Origin: Methylobacterium sp. R2-1
GTDB taxonomy: Bacteria > Pseudomonadota > Alphaproteobacteria > Rhizobiales > Beijerinckiaceae
NCBI RefSeq assembly: GCF_014191355.1
Contig: NZ_JACHWM010000004.1
Location: 62,001-126,000, forward strand
Length of the DNA stretch: 64,000 nucleotides
Direction of reading: 5' to 3'
How positions within the stretch are numbered: the stretch's first letter is position 1; each line of letters opens with the position of its first letter. Under the pieces are notes generated by a model. The model was not told the origin of the DNA. It searched no databases and worked only from the letters and a program-made list of their open reading frames with translations. Positions 63,105 to 64,000 of the stretch are shown here, in pieces. Both the position numbers and the translations under genes were made by a program.

Positions 63105-63800
63105 ATAAGTTTAGTGCTTACAAACTTCGAAACTTGTTCTTGGAGAAGGTCTCGCCGTTCGATAGCTCGTCCCGTAGTCTTGGGTTGAAACTCTCGATTT
63201 AGCTGTTCTCCCACGGCGAACCAGCAGCGATGTAGGCTGTTCTGGCAACGACGCCGGTGATCCAGGCCTGGACCGACTTGGCGATGAACTCCGGGTCGTT
63301 GTCCGAGCGGATATGGCCAGGCATGCCGCGCAAGTGAACAGTTCGGCGAGCACGTCGACGACATTTATGGCCTTGAGCTTGCGCGCGATCCAGATCGCCA
63401 GGCACTCGCACGTGAACTCAACCACGCTAACCATTCTGAACTTGCGTCCCTCAAGCGTTCGGGCTTCGACGAAGTATAGGACCAGACATGATTGCGGTGC
63501 CCCGCCCGCAGCCGCAGGCACGAGCGGTCCCCCTTCCACCGGCCGCCCTTCTTCAGATGCCACGCTGGCACCTTCAGACCTTCACGCCGCCAGATCCGCT
63601 CGACCCGCTTCTCGTTGACCAGCCAGCCTGCCGCCTTCAGCAAGGCACTGATCTTCCGATAGCCACAACGACCCGACCTTTCGGTCGAGGTCCCGAGATC
63701 GGCGGTGAGTGCCGCTTCGTCGTCTCTGCCCTGCGGCACCTTGCGCCGTGTCGAGCGATGCTGGCCGGGCGCACGACACCCCGACGCTGAGTTCTGGCGC
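63105..63800 (-). pseudogene. Decayed IS3-family transposase OrfB (IS407-like)
   Basis: The family sequence can be followed over several frames: GQHRSTRRKVPQGRDDEAALT, then GRCGYRKISALLKAAGWLV, NEKRVERIWRREGLKVPA, and HRNHVWSY. After frame changes come EGRKFRMVSVVEFTCECLAIW, IRSDNDPEFIAKSVQAWI with a DDE Asp, and AYIAAGSPWEN; further on IESFNPRLRDEL with the DDE Glu. Several frameshifts and an in-frame stop before IESF break the reading frame. OrfA and the terminal repeats are not seen. It is an inactive leftover of an insertion sequence. Confidence 0.85.
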
Positions 63801-64000
63801 TACATCTTTTAGACCGGCCCCGCCTCCTCGCTGTCAGATCGCGGCGAGATCATCGGTTGAGTCCTGTCTCATCACGATAGCTTTGAGGCACGTAGCGAAG
63901 AGAGTCCGCCAGTTGCAGAACGCGCAGAACGCTTTGGTCCGGCTCCACGTTGACGAGGGCTCAGTGCCCGAGTCTGTATCTTCAGGAGCCAACGATGACT
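63801..64000. other. Right end of the window without a recognised gene
   Basis: 200 bp of sequence adjoining the IS remnant. No complete frame or domain is visible; it may be more of the insertion sequence or its flank. Confidence 0.35.

Overview
The window is high-GC bacterial DNA with alphaproteobacterial gene content. Pointers are a CsgH-type curli gene, a GTTC-N7-GTTC LexA operator, FixJ/LuxR and HWE-type signalling proteins, BolA next to a CGFS glutaredoxin, and a dnaA-dnaN-recF block with rpsT upstream. A Methylobacteriaceae chromosome (Methylobacterium/Methylorubrum) is the most likely source; this is inferred from gene content, not from a search.

Layout. 0.5-6.0 kb: a curli-type amyloid cluster (long curlin-repeat protein, CsgH, second curlin, CsgF, CsgG, a lytic transglycosylase) and a convergent short curlin. 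No CsgE or CsgD is present. 6.4-17.6 kb (minus strand): one tightly overlapped operon for alternative complex III (actABCDEF), a small membrane protein, and an A2-type caa3 oxidase (coxB, coxA, coxC, coxD). 18.4-25.9 kb: a coiled-coil membrane protein, an SMP-30-like sugar lactonase, a thioredoxin-reductase-like flavoprotein, grxD, bolA, purL and a membrane-anchored putative hydrolase. 26-36 kb (minus strand): a replication/repair block with a RecD2-type helicase, a putative recombination protein behind a LexA box and DnaA boxes, recQ, a broken lysE-family gene, recF, dnaN and dnaA. 36.8-37.4 kb: rpsT and tRNA-Thr(GGT), then an AT-rich gap. 38-45.3 kb: signal transduction, with a GAF/PAS/REC/LuxR regulator, a Crp/Fnr regulator, an MHYT-PAS histidine kinase, a response regulator split by a 5-bp repeat expansion, and a REC-HWE kinase. 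45.4-53 kb: a cytochrome c peroxidase-like protein, an ECF sigma factor, two class II glutamine amidotransferases and a glutathione transferase. 52.5-56 kb: ilvB, a methyltransferase and ilvH; ilvB has a complete leader-peptide attenuator upstream. 56-64 kb: a chemotaxis-receptor remnant, selO, a YciF-like ferritin-fold protein, an MFS transporter, small hypothetical genes, a beta-helix-like fragment and a decayed IS3-family transposase.

How the genes work together. The act-cox operon would form a quinol:cytochrome c to O2 respiratory chain, with almost every gene coupled to the next by an ATGA or GTGA overlap. The curli genes supply fibre subunits, a periplasmic inhibitor and the outer-membrane export pore. 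The most notable regulatory findings, all read directly from the bases, are: (1) the ilv leader peptide with consecutive Val-Leu-Ile-Val-Val codons, a pause hairpin and a terminator; (2) the perfect GTTC-N7-GTTC LexA box with neighbouring DnaA boxes ahead of a putative single-strand-annealing/RecD2 gene pair; (3) the (TTCGG)3 tract that splits a receiver domain into two GTGA-overlapping frames. I did not find a convincing wholly new multigene system.
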